Source: Trametopsis cervina (taxonomy: Eukaryota > Basidiomycota > Agaricomycetes > Polyporales > Irpicaceae). From it: 64,000 nt of DNA. A program made the translations under genes and the position numbers. The notes under the pieces were generated by a model. It saw only the letters and a list, made by a program, of their open reading frames with translations, was not told where the DNA came from and made no database searches. Every line of letters begins with the position of its first letter. Position 1 is the first letter of the stretch. Shown here piece by piece: positions 13,401 to 24,162 of the stretch. The stretch spans positions 976,589 through 1,040,588 of the forward strand of contig MU278356.1 in assembly GCA_022385755.1 (NCBI GenBank), in the 5' to 3' direction.

Positions 13401-14003
13401 TTCGTGAGGTTGACGTAGGTCTTGTACAGCCGTTTGTTCATGATATCGAAGCTTACGCGCGAAATATCCTGTGAGGACGCGTAGGGATGCCCGTACAAAC
13501 TATGGACTCACCGATGGCTGCCGCTGCCCTCCTGCCTCCACACCTCGCATTCCAATTGACGGCCTGGGTTTGCGTTGACTATCTCTTCACATTGTCGTTG
13601 TACGTATTCCGCCTGCTTCACCATCCACGCGTCACCGAGAGCATGTTCGCGCGTCCCTACTGTGCGGTAACCAATGTCTTCTGACAGCGTCTTCGCGTAC
13701 CATAGTATCTGCGCTTCGGATATCTGTGGCAAGGATGTCACCGGGTTCACTCTAAATGAATTCATGTAAGTTTCCCACGTATGCCAGCGTATACGCTTCT
13801 ACAGGGTCCACTCACAGGTCGACCAACGGCGGCGGGAGTGCTACGGAGGGAACAGACTATGAGTTTGGCTCTTGAACAGTTTACAGAGACGCACCATGGT
13901 ATTCCTTATATGCATAGAGAGGTGCGATGATCAACAAAGGCGATAGACGTAATAGCGAGCGAAGCGGGCCCCAACGAGCCCGTGGTGAAGGTGGTGAACT
14001 CAT
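10444..14003 (-). CDS. Vacuolar/ER membrane M28 metallopeptidase (PFF1/ERMP1 family)
   Basis: Multi-exon gene with ATG at 14003 and stop at 10444. The first exons are 14003-13895, 13840-13816 and 13751-13512, then one from 13451 onward. The N-terminus MSSPPSPRARWG is followed by a hydrophobic segment (a signal anchor). The lumenal M28 domain shows zinc-binding VNSHVDS, the second aspartate in GAADDALSVG, the catalytic glutamate pair in FLFNNAEESLQDGSH (formed at a splice junction), DTDFRQF and YLYHMRKD. A polytopic membrane region follows (exons about 12357-11270, several hydrophobic helices), then a lumenal C-terminal domain ending VGGVAWV. This order is that of fungal vacuolar membrane proteases and vertebrate ERMP1. 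All visible metal ligands are kept, so it should be active. The substrate is unknown. Exact boundaries of small middle exons are approximate. Confidence 0.9.
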
Positions 14004-14349
14004 GACCACACCGGCGTCTTCGACAGAAGTGCAGTGGGAGCGCTGTGGATAATAATGTCGACGTCGGGTCCAACGTCGTGCCCACTTTTTCCCGAGCTGT
14101 ACGAGAGAGTGAGGGTGGAAGAAAGCTGTCCGTGTAAGGCGCAGCTACGATGCCTGTGCGACCTATATGTAGCGGAGATGCGAGATAGCGATGTCGCTTG
14201 GGCTTGTAATACGTGACGGTAGCGGCTCCAAAAACTCACAGCTGCGCGTTTGAGGCATGTGGCAGCCAGAGACGGAAAGCGAATTACCGTCAAACGTCAA
14301 ATGATTAGAGGTAGGACTACAACACCCGGGATCTGAAATGAAACTACAG
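14004..14349. other. Intergenic, protease promoter
   Basis: About 350 bp between the stop of NOP8 and the start of the protease, both on the minus strand. It should hold the protease promoter and the NOP8 3' end. No clear TATA box or coding segment is seen. Confidence 0.4.
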
Positions 14350-16238
14350 CTACTCTGCATCTCCACCACCTCTGCGCCGCCGACTCTTTATCGCCTCGCG
14401 ATGTCTCCTCTTCCAATCCTTGGTCAAATCCACCTTTTGGTCCTCCCATCTCTGTTTGATCTCATCCGAGTTTTGGGTCCTGCAGAAACTTCGCCAGTCT
14501 AGGCCCTTTTCTCTGGCTACGTCGAATGGGTCTCTGACACGCCCTCGTGCTGTTGTTCGAGCCTCATCTGAGAGCGGGAAGAAGAGTGGTAGAGACGGAT
14601 CAAAAGTGCGCGCTTGTGATTTGCTAGTTGGTATGGGTGCTGCAGGCGTGTAGACCTGTTCCAGTTGGGTTGCGGGAGCCTGCGTTGACGCAGCAATGAA
14701 TGCTGGGTCCAATGCGTCATCTTCCAACTCCAGATCGAGGTCAAGATGCCCGAGGAGTGAGAATCCAGCTAAGGGAGTAAATATGAGATACAGCATATGC
14801 AGAAACAATTTAATACGACATACCATTCTCATCTTGGGGAGCGAAAAGATCCTTGAGCTTGTTTGGCTGCATAGGCTTTTGCACTTCCGGCGTAGGCTCT
14901 TCATCCGAAGTATCCGACGTATCCTCAGAACTGGTTTCAGCCGACTCTGGCTCATCTTCTTTGTCCGTGTCTGCTCCCCTGGTCGCATCGACGTCCATAG
15001 GGACCTCCTCGACGTCATCCACAAACGCAGCAGAAGCCGACGAAACCTGTGGCACGGCTCGCATCTGCTCCTCCACCTCAACATCAGAGTCCACGCTTTC
15101 TCGTCCAACCCACTCATCATCGCCACGACCGCCGAATAATGACTGCAGAAGTCCCAGCGCGGCGTTCTTTTCTTGAACGAGTTCAGACGTGACGGCATTG
15201 ACAGGTTGTTTCGACTGCAAGGCTGCACTGGAAGGTGCGGTGGAAGGTCTTGGTGCTTCTACTGCTGGTTGTGGGGTTTGGTCGAGCAGAACTGTATCAT
15301 GCTCTTCATCTCCGTCCGTTCTCGACTTTCTATCTGCATTCCCCTTATCTTCGTCTCCACCGTCCATTTCCTCATCGCTATCCTCATCGCTGCCGTCCTC
15401 CGCCTCCTGAGCCAGCGGCTCCGCGTACCTCGGTACATCCAACAATGATGCCCCACTGTTCTCCAAGAACATACCCTTCAGCTGCGTCGACCCCCACTTC
15501 AACGGATCGATAGTGCGTCTCCTGGCTCTCACGGGCGGGTCCTTCGCCCTCTTCTTCTTCACAGAGGCTTTCCCATCCTTCTTATCTTTCTTATCTCCCT
15601 TCTTCACCTTCTCAACCTTCGTAGTCACCAGAGGCTCTGGGAGCGGATGTCCTGGGCGCATTCGTATAGGCTTGATGACCCTTCCTAGAGGCGTGACCTT
15701 CCATCCTGCTCTGTCTTCAGCATTCTCCGGCGTGACGAGAGACATATCGGCAGCGTGCACGCCTTGTACACCTCGTGGTAGTCTACGCTTCTTTCTTGGA
15801 GGTTCCCCGTCTGCGGGAGGCTCGCGCTCCTTTGCGAGTCTATGATTTAGATCCTTGAGCGTACATGTCCAGAAAGATAGATGTAGCATACACACCTCTC
15901 CTGGAAGTCAAGTTTTGCCTCTCCAATACGTAGCTTTGTCCCTTTCCATGTCACTCCACTAAGCAAGTTCATACCTACGTGCAGTACAAGTTATACATCC
16001 ATGAGCCACCAATTGTGAGAGCAGACGAGGGGAACGTACATCTAGCCAACTTCGCCTTCGTCGTCTCAATCGTCACATACCCAAACTTCCTCGGCTGCCC
16101 CAGCGCATCCTCCTTTCCAAAGCCATCGAGAGCAGTGACCGTCCCGAACGTACCGAGCTTTTGCGAGAGGTCTGTAGTGGTGATAGCGGGTGTTAAGCCA
16201 GAGACATGGAGACGTTTAACGACGAGCTCGTCTGTCAT
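14350..16238 (-). CDS. NOP8: Nucleolar pre-60S factor Nop8 (NOL8-like)
   Basis: Four exons (16238-16040, 15974-15892, 15853-14824, 14768-14350) give 576 residues. The N-terminal RRM starts MTDELVVKRLHVSGL and continues through GQPRKFGYVTIET to LSGVTWKGTKLRIGEAKLDF, the arrangement of NOL8/Nop8. It is followed by DLNHRLAKERE. The middle is a long acidic and lysine-rich linker with a nuclear-localisation-like KKKRAKDPP. The C-terminal block (LPLFFPLSDEAR, DPFDVAREKGLDWRSF, RWEDQKVDLTKDWKRRHRE) is the other conserved region of the family. Yeast Nop8 works with Nip7 in assembling the large ribosomal subunit in the nucleolus; that role is inferred by family. The junction at 15892/15853 uses GTATGC because the nearer GTGTGT donor breaks the frame. 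Confidence 0.88.
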
Positions 16239-16789
16239 AACGATCACACTGTGCACAAAGTGAGCAATGCGCAATGCGTTGGGATATGGAGAGGCGTACC
16301 TTACCGTTTCTTCAGACTTGAGCAGATCAAACAGTTGTGCGCGCGAAATTTGGCTCGGCGGAACGCTCGCGCATAGCAGGACCCCGGATATCAAATGGCA
16401 CCCCATGTACCGGCTTGGCCGGTTTTCATAGAACAAAGATTGTGCTGTACTAGAAACTATGCATACATAGCACGTACTCAACGGAAAAATAAATGACAAA
16501 AACTACCCATATATCGAGACCCGTAGGCGTGCCCTACCAGAGTGTCGCTTAACATACGCAAGCAGAGACCGATTTTTCTGCACCGTAATATCTACATCTT
16601 CATCTTCCTGGATTTTTTTAACTGTCAATGTCACCAGACTGACACAGTTTTTGCGTCGCCATAGGCCGTAGTCGATTTTTAGGACGCATCGAAGAATAGA
16701 GACTTATCCGACCGTGACGCCGGCACCCCGCGACTTGAAGAAAATTCGGGAGCGTCGTTGAACGCACCGTCAATCACACTACAACTAAT
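16239..16789. other. Divergent intergenic region NOP8 / U6
   Basis: About 550 bp between the divergent starts of NOP8 (-) and U6 (+). It should contain both promoters. No clear TATA box is visible 25-30 bp upstream of U6. T-rich tracts occur near 16575, 16614 and 16674. Nothing coding is supported. Confidence 0.45.
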
Positions 16790-16813
16790 GTCCCCTTCGG
16801 GGTGACATACGAA

Positions 16814-16844
<31 letters not shown>

Positions 16845-16912
16845 GGCCCCTGCACAAGGATGACACGCTTTCCCGGAGTGGTAGACCTACGGGTCTCAAT
16901 ATTTATGCTCTT
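16790..16912 (+). ncRNA. U6: U6 spliceosomal snRNA
   Basis: Begins with the 5' stem-loop GTCCCCTTCGGGGTGAC. Next comes the U6-specific core AAAATTGGAACGATACAGAG, with the 5' splice-site-pairing ACAGAGA box at 16828-16834, the catalytic AGC triad at 16840-16842 and the internal stem-loop GGCCCCTGCACAAGGATGAC. The core ends at GACACGC (16862-16868) and is not interrupted, so there is no intron of the kind known in fission yeast U6. The 3' tail (16869 onward) differs from the usual short U6 tail: it can fold GACC...GGTC and CCCG...CGGG, and ends in a six-T Pol III terminator at 16911-16916. The exact 3' end is inferred from that terminator. Confidence 0.95.
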
Positions 16913-16916
16913 TTTT
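16911..16916 (+). terminator. Pol III oligo-T terminator of U6
   Basis: A run of six T residues directly after ATGCTC, the usual RNA polymerase III stop signal, 42 nt past the end of the conserved U6 core. Confidence 0.8.
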
Positions 16917-17074
16917 CTCGTTGTCGATGAAGTTACGCTGGTCGGTGCACGCTTCACTCTCGCACTCGGGTCATGGTAATAGAGAATGTGTAATAGTGAT
17001 GTGTGGAAACTAATAATACAACTCAAACATACAACGTCAACGAACAATCGAGTCCAATCCGCTCGTCATCTCTC

Positions 17075-19419
17075 TTAGTTACCCTTCGCGCTTGTCTTCC
17101 TGAACATCCACTCGTACGGTGAGGTGCTTACGGGTGTCATCGAAGCAGCCGCAGAGCTTGAGCTTCCGCTGGCAATGGATGTGATGGTCGAGTTAGAGCT
17201 GGAATCGGTTGCACTGGCTAAGCTTGCAGAGTCGGTCGTTGTAGCCGAAGCGGAATCCGTGGCAGTGGTCGCGCTAGGGTCAAACACCTCTACACCTAAG
17301 CCATGCGCAGAGCTTGTGGGGAGAACAGCCGAGTCGGTGGCAGTCACCGACGCCGCGGAAGAGGAATCTGTTGCGGAGGAGCTCGCCGAGGAACTTGCGG
17401 CCGAAGAGGCTACCCCAGAGGCATCGGAAGCGGACGCACTAGCAGAAACGGACGCAGAGTCGCTAGGTGTTGCGGAGGCGACAGCAGCGGGCGAGAAGGC
17501 AAACGTGGTGGTCGCCGAGTCCGTCGCGGTCGAAACCCCAGTTTCTGTTGAAGACAAGGTCATAGAAGCATCCGTAGACGAGCTCAAAGATCCTGAGACT
17601 GTGGCAGATGAGGTTGCGAATGAGTCAGAAGAGCTTGATGATGCTGTAGGCTCGACGGCTTGCTGCTCTGCAGGCGCATCCACTTGTGGGAGCACAGGGA
17701 CTGAAGGTGTGAACCTCAACGTGACGTTCTGAGCATTGTATGAACCCGAGTCTTCCGCAAACGATACAGGCTTGGTTGCCGCGAAATTAGCTGCGTTGGA
17801 TGCGTCTCCAACGAGTTGCCTGTTGAGATTGCTGAGTCTGGTAACAGCCGCGCCTACATCGGTGGAGGGGTCTACGTCGCCGGTGTCTGCTGGTGCCGAG
17901 GACGCATCAACCGGAGAGCTGACAGTATCATCGTTACTCTCATCTGCAGCTCCCGCGGAGTTAGAGTCACTGCCGTCATCCGCTCCAGACATACCGTCAT
18001 CTTCGCCCTTGAACCACATCGGCTGGATGATACCGGTAGAAGGGTCATAGGCAAAGACCTGGCTTTGATGATCTTCCTCCATGGCTCCTTCGGAACAATC
18101 CTGCATCGTCATGGTCGACGGCGCCGAGGGTTTGGGATCGAATGTCGCACAGAAGGGGATGAGTTTCGCTTGCTGTGGGTCGAAGACGGGAATTTGCAGG
18201 GCCACCTTCTTCAGGGCCGCCGTGCTGTTCGAAGGGGTATCTGTGCTGTCCGTGGAGAGAGAAGCTGATAAAGGGCCACCCAAGCCAACACGTGCAGATG
18301 GATTAACTGACTCGGCTTGGGGCGCGGAATCATCAGACGAAGTCGAGTTGGACGGCGCAGTCGAATTCGAAGGCATGTTGGGGCTTATTGGACTGTTCGG
18401 GTTGAAAGTGTCCTCTGATAGAGGGACCAAGTACACCTGAGTCGAGTTGGTCCCGGAAGCGTTGAGAACGAACGGCGCCGACGAGTTGGAGGAATTCGTG
18501 GCGGGTGCCAACGTCAATGATGCTATTCTCTGCCCTGTGCTTGATCCAGCCACGTTACTCTGAAATACACGACGTTAAGAGCTGGATACTTTTAAGGCAG
18601 AAAGCACTTACCATGATATCTATCACTCCCGGCACGCCGCCGAAACCATCAGACACGTGACTCTCATGACCACTGGGGGATCCATCGTCTCGACGATCTA
18701 AGGATACCGTTGCTTCGTCCTTCTTCCAGTGATAATGCCTGCCGCTCTGTCCGTGGTGGCTCGAATCGCGTTTGTCGTTGCGGTGGAGGTGGACCTCGTC
18801 GTTGTCACCGCTGACGATGATATTCCCGTGGTTGTGGCGATCGTGCTCATGGCCATGATGAGGCTCGGGAGCTCTGGCAACTCGAATATGCTCGTTGTTA
18901 CCGGTAACGACCAGGCGGATCTCTTTACCGTTAGGACCATGCACCGTCTTCACACGCCCGCCGGAACTGGCGACACGAGCATGGGAGTTCTGGTTGTAGG
19001 TGGCGAAGGATTCAGCTTGAGAAGCAGCCTTAGCCTCCGAGTGGTCCCCAATATAAAGAGGGCCAAGCTCGAGCAGAGGACCAAACGGATCCCATCGCTA
19101 TCAGGGCTCAGTAAGTAAATTGAAAGGCTGATGTCTCGTCCGTGAGGCGCACCTTGGACTCTTGGCCATGCCTTCTACCCAGGCTAGGAAGAGGAATCGG
19201 TAATGGTAGACCGCTGTCGGAACCGTCGGGGCTCGACGAGGAGGTTGCATCGTTATGGTGCGGACCAAGCTTATTGCCTGAGTCCTGTCTGGGGTCCGAT
19301 GTAGAATGCGTTCTGTGGGCCTGGTTCGGGATAGCCACACCGTTCGCAGGTACCATTACCATGGCTGCCAAAGCCGAGAGGGAAGCAAGAATCGCGAAGT
19401 TGGGGGAGAGAACAACCAT
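17075..19419 (-). CDS. Secreted His-rich and Ser/Thr-rich protein, unknown function
   Basis: Three exons (19419-19153, 19097-18612, 18559-17075), all joined in phase 0, give 745 residues. The N-terminus (MVVLSPNFAILASLSALAAM, then VPANGVAIP) is a clear signal peptide. The next part has PLLELGPLYIGDHSEAKAAS and a histidine-rich stretch (EPHHGHEHDRHNHGN, later HHGQSGRHYHWKK) that could bind metal. After GVPGVIDIM the protein becomes a very long Ser/Thr/Ala-rich segment with many NST-type glycosylation sites, interrupted by two less simple parts (around LKKVALQIPVFDPQQAKLIP and QSQVFAYDPSTGIIQPMWF). No hydrophobic GPI-type tail is present; it ends EWMFRKTSAKGN. It resembles cell-wall or extracellular mucin-like proteins. 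I do not recognise a catalytic domain. A pyrimidine-rich leader and a CTATAAG box near 19620 lie upstream. Confidence 0.8.
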
Positions 19420-20094
19420 GTTGGGGACGGGAAGTGAACGATGAAAAGACGAGGGAGGGTATTTGAGAAGTATAAGCGAACCGGTCGCGAGAAGGTTGCA
19501 AAAAACGAAAGCAGGAAAGCAATACGACGAAAGGCAGGGTATATGACCACCGGGGTCTGAACGCGATGAAGGGAGGAAGAGAGAGTGCGCTGGGGGAAAA
19601 CGAACCAACCGCGTCCTTCTTATAGGTGGCCTTCGGGTACATCCGGTGGCTGGCAAAGAAGAAAACTTGGCTGAAACGAGACATACGACGTCGATGCCAG
19701 CCCCGAAAACCTGTTGTTGTCCAATGAGAGCGTGGAAAAGTTGAGGAAGACAGCACGAAGACACTTACCGGATCCGGCAATATCACTTCCTCTTGTAGGA
19801 AGGCGGCCGACACGGTGGCGTCGTGGCTGGCACAATCGTCCTGACGGTACCGCTGCTGAGCAATTGCCGAAACGTAGTCATCTCGGGAAGCTCGACTTAG
19901 TCAGGGGATACAGTCAGTAACATCGAATCGCTTGTAGCTTCCAGCAGGGAGGTTGAACGAGGTCAAGGCACTTACTGTACGACAACTTAAGCAACCGCTT
20001 CGGCGAATTCACACATTTCGGTACAGGGACACTTTAGCATCATATAGATACAGTAGATGGTAGCGAGTGATTATATTGGAAAGGAATGTGGGGT
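19420..20094. other. Intergenic, promoter of secreted protein
   Basis: About 675 bp. The part next to 19419 is a pyrimidine-rich leader on the minus strand with CTATAAG near 19620. The rest shows no supported exon or RNA gene and carries the 3' end of the HMG-box-like gene. Confidence 0.45.
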
Positions 20095-20561
20095 CTAGCC
20101 ACGCAGGCCCAGCTGCGCAACCTAGAAAATCGTTAGAATAGCTGGTCGTGCAATGCGCGGAGGGACATACCACATCAGTCGAGGTCCGGACCTCTTCTGA
20201 GCCGTGGTAGTTCGTCCAAATGACATCAACAAGGAGGAGGTATCGGTGGCCAGCATCCTTGACACTGTCCTTGCGCTCTTCGGCTCGCTCTCTATGAGAC
20301 TCGCTTCTTCATTTACAGGTTAGCGTAGAAGATCAAGCGCGGTACGATGCGGTATAGGCGTACCGGATCTATATCCTTGTACTTTTCTTGCTCTTGTACT
20401 GCAAGATTGTGATAATGGTCCTTGACATCCAACGAGACGTGTCTCCACGCATCTCCAATAACCATGTCGTGGTGTTGTGGACGGGGGGTTTCAATCCCCT
20501 TGATCTTATCGGCATAGTAAAGTTTGTGGGCACTCCTTCGAGGAGTGTAATAAGAAGACAT
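20095..20561 (-). CDS. Very small HMG-box-like protein
   Basis: Three exons (20561-20364, 20287-20171, 20121-20095) give a 113-residue protein. Residues about 10-66 resemble an HMG box: SAHKLYYADKIKGIE, then IGDAWRHVSLDVKDHYHNLA and QEQEKYKDID, with the conserved aromatic and basic spacing (W, K-x-x-Y, L-A, K-Y). The remaining residues (RAEERKDSVKDAGHRYLLLV onward) are not recognised. The protein is much shorter than usual fungal HMG transcription factors and has no other domain. It may be a chromatin or DNA-bending protein, or a remnant of a larger factor; this is inference. TATATAAA lies 70 bp upstream on the same strand. Confidence 0.68.
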
Positions 20562-20630
20562 TATGATACAGTGAGGTTTTGAAGAGGTGTGGGTGGGTGT
20601 GAGTGTGCTGAACTCACTAATCTATACTGG

Positions 20631-20638
20631 TTTATATA
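20631..20638 (-). promoter_or_regulatory. TATA box of the HMG-box-like gene
   Basis: TATATAAA read on the minus strand, 70 bp before the ATG at 20561. Its position and perfect consensus support the gene as a transcribed unit. Confidence 0.5.
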
Positions 20639-21087
20639 TGAGTTAACCAGTGGCCAATCATGTGATCAAACACGCGTCTGGATCTTCAGGGTGCTCTAAT
20701 CATTGTCCAAAAGGTGCTTTGACACAGCCTGTGTTGGAGGAAACCATTTGGGAGGTGCCTCAGACCCGTGTCGTGCTCCAGGGCAGTAAGATGAACCGAA
20801 AGTACACCAGTTCGCGACTTTTACTGCCCTGGAAACAAGAATTCGTAGGATCCTCGAGGCTGCTGTGGAAGCGCGGCCATGGCTAGCAAAGAGATGCTGT
20901 ACAAAGTAATCGTGAGATGGTGAGCAGGGGCAGCGTCGATTGCCGTCTGGGACCCCGGGAACTCACAAGATCAACCACGTGTCGGTTAGCGCTTGCGTGC
21001 TGGAGAACAGGGCTTGACCAGGGTCTACTGCTGCTTCTGTGGCCTTTGTGGCAGGCTTCAAGCCCCTCTATCTATTGCTCTGTTATC
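20639..21087. other. Divergent intergenic region HMG / GPATCH1
   Basis: About 450 bp between the TATA box of the HMG-like gene and the ATG of GPATCH1. No coding segment is supported. It should carry the GPATCH1 promoter, for which no TATA box is seen. Confidence 0.4.
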
Positions 21088-24000
21088 ATGACGAGCCGTC
21101 TCAAACGTAAACTTAACGACCTCGGTGTTGATCCATCAAGCTCCAAGGCAAACGAGTCTTTCTGTCTGGTGCATTTCGTCCGTCACACGCATAGCTTCAG
21201 CAGATCCTGACCGGTGTGTTAGATAGGAACACCTCTACCACCTCTGGAGAAATCGAAAGACACAGGAGAATTTGTTCCTCTGTGGAAGCAAGAAGTACGC
21301 GATGAGAAGGGACGTAGGAGGTTGCATGGCGCGTTCACAGGCGGCTTCTCCGCGGGCTATTTCAACACAGTTGGGTCCAAAGAAGGTGTGTACATTTGCC
21401 GTACTCTATCATCGTTTGCATGTTTAAGTATTATGGGAAGGATGGGCACCCGCAACATTTGTCTCCTCTCGTTCAGACAGAGCGAAGAAGCAGAAAGCTC
21501 GACCGGAAGACTTCATGGATGAAGAGGACCTTGCTGAGATTCAAGAAAGCAGACAGCTAGTCGACGAGAACGAGGAGATGGATTTTGGCGGGACAAAATC
21601 TGAGTTGCAGACCGAGGATGAGTGCGTACGCGCTGAGTGCCCTTCCCTCCATTGCATTGCTCACCAATTCTAATAAACAGCTCGGTGGCGAACGCTCTAG
21701 CAGCCTCACTTGCCCCTCCCGTGAAAGACTCTGTCGGCGCACGAATACTGAAGAAGATGGGTTGGCGGATAGGACAGGGAATAGGTCCGCGCATAACGCT
21801 TGAGCAGAGGCGCACGCAAGACCGATTACACGGTATCCCAACGGAAGACGTAGAGGATGAGGAGGCGAAGAAGCACATGTATCCGCGACGAGATACGCCG
21901 TTGCTTATAGTTCCCAGGAAGGATAACTCGCATGGTCTTGGCTATACCCCAGGCATGGGTCTGAACGAGTCGCTCGGTGCAGGAGGAAGCAGGGATGCCA
22001 AAGGTTCAAAGCTATCTGGTACGTCCATACGGAGTCATCTTGTACGCCGTCATCTCAACGCTACACTATTTAGCTGGTTTCGGTCTGGGGGCGCTGAATG
22101 ATGCCGACGAAGATGATTTAGATGTGTACGATGGCTCGCTAAATGTGCGCGGTGGCCGAAGAATGGCATACGATGCTGAAGACGACGATGATCGGATCAC
22201 AATGGGTACTTCGAAATCTGGTCGTTCTCGACCGTCCCAGTCTATGAGGGCTCCTGGTATCACCCAGACGTTCCGGGACGGTACGCCTGTATTGAAAGGA
22301 TTCGTCCTCTCCGATCAACCTGTGGCTGAGGACAGGTGGTAAGTGGCATTCGGTAACTTGTGTTGCTAGAATTCACTGACTCTTGTATTATAATCTTAGG
22401 TTCCCAATTCCTGAAGTGCCAAAGGGTTGGAAGCCTAATCCGAGACGAGTCTGGGAACGTGAAACCAACAAGGAGAACATACCATCGTCGAAAGGGAAGG
22501 AGCGCGAAGGCCCTCCAAAGACTCGTGCAGAGTGGAAAAGTAGTCTACTCACAGCAGATGAAGTGCGTATCTCATCGGCCTTCCAGCATTGATAGAGTCT
22601 CACGATATACTGTAGCGTGGCTCGATGCTCGGTGAAACTCCCCTTCCAGCACAAGCGCGGTCTGTATTCGACTATATGTCCCAGAAGGATAGGGAGCGCC
22701 TTGAGAATATTAAAGGTAATATCAATGTACCCCGGCTGCCTCCCCCACCACCTCCAGATCCCGAACCAACACCTGGCCTCAGCAGAACGGAGATTTCTAT
22801 GCCCCAACTCCACCCATCAGTTGCCAAAGCTGCCCTCTCAGGCTTCCAGCCATTCACCACTGACCCGGTCAAGCAATCCCGCTACACGGCTTTCCTCCAA
22901 TTTGCCTCCCAGGATGCATCCCAACAACAACAGCTTAGCATCGGGCCAACACCCGGTCAAAGTATCGGCGAGTTCAACAAGGAGTTGTCTGACTACAGTA
23001 AGGCAGCGACGGTGTTCAAACCACTCTCGGGTGCTATGGCTGGTCGGTTCAGGAGCGCAATCATTGTGGAGAACGGGCCGAAGATCATCGAAGGCCTACA
23101 TACACCTGATCTCTCCGAAACGAAAGAGGAGGAAGTGACAAAGGAAGAAGAGGAGGAAGACCCTCGCATGGGCGCAATAAGACTTGGGATGTATGGACCG
23201 CTGACGAGAGAGGTAGTCCCGTGGCAGCCTGCACGACTACTTTGTAAACGGTTTGGCGTCAAAGAGCCTGAAATAGAGGAGCCCGACCCGGCTACTGTAA
23301 AACCAGACCTTGGAGATGCCGTTCCCCCAGGGCCAACCGGGTCCGCGCCGCTGGCTATCACAGATGGAAGCGCCGACGACACTGGTGCTGCAAGCGAATC
23401 CAAACCGGGGGTGAGGAACCTCGCCAGCATTGGGTTGGGTGAAGATGAGACGCAGGGTCAAGACACGCTTACCTACAAACGTCCCGCGATGGACATCTTC
23501 AAGGCGATCTTTGCTAGCGATGATGAGGATTCGGACGACGAGGACACTGCTGCTGATAATCTAGAGCCGAAGCCGTCTACTGTTCCTTCCGATCCCCCCG
23601 TTGAAGTATCGGTGAAGGATGAACCCCTCCCATCAATACTTCCGTCTAAGGTTGTTGAGCCCACCAAGCCCCCTGTCGACGAGAAAGTCGACCTCGCGAC
23701 CTTCAAGCCAACTTTCATCCCTCGTACAGAGCGAGACTCGCGCACTAAAGATAAAGACCGAGAGAAAGACAAGAAAAAGAAAAAGAAAGTCAAGACGCTC
23801 ATATCCTTTGATGACAACGAGGAAGATGGAGGGCTGCAGCTCAACGTCAAACCCCAGAAACGCAAGGATGGTGAGAAGCTTAAGGATAAGGACGGAGAAC
23901 GGAAGAAGAAGAAACGTAAGGAGACGAAGGCTGAGGAGGAGGATGACGGCATGTGGGTAGAGAAACCCGCGCCCGAGGCAGTGCAGAACATCACCTTCAC

Positions 24001-24094
24001 TACGCAGACGTCGTCTGAGACTCCGCAAGATGGCATTTCAGAAGGCATTGCAGGTCCCCCTAGGGGTCGCAAGAGGGCAGTCGATTTCATGTGA
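21088..24094 (+). CDS. GPATCH1: G-patch domain protein 1 (GPATCH1-like splicing factor)
   Basis: Seven exons (21088-21168, 21223-21385, 21441-21621, 21681-22018, 22074-22338, 22400-22562, 22616-24094) give 889 residues. The N-terminal family signature is [10 protein letters not shown], then [38 protein letters not shown] and [13 protein letters not shown]. The G-patch is at about residues 159-185: [20 protein letters not shown]. Downstream are [32 protein letters not shown] and [20 protein letters not shown], all in family order. The C-terminal third is charged and disordered with lysine tracts typical of nuclear proteins. GPATCH1 proteins are components of catalytically active spliceosomes, where the G-patch contacts a DEAH helicase; the role is inferred by family. 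The stop is only 68 bp from that of the convergent methyltransferase gene. Confidence 0.93.
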
Positions 24095-24162
24095 AACACA
24101 TAAACACATCCTTGCGTCCTCGTCCTCTTTGCAACCTCGCGATCCCATGAGGCATACACATT

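Noticed and set aside
13451..13511. Acceptor CTCACAG at the start of protease exon 4
   Set aside because: It gives an early stop. The acceptor GTAAG a few bases later restores the family sequence GSHRFDIMNKR.
17124..17732. 202-codon plus-strand frame, Ala/Glu/Val-rich
   Set aside because: It is the antisense of the Ser/Thr/Ala-rich segment of the secreted protein. Biased codons on one strand produce a long open frame on the other.
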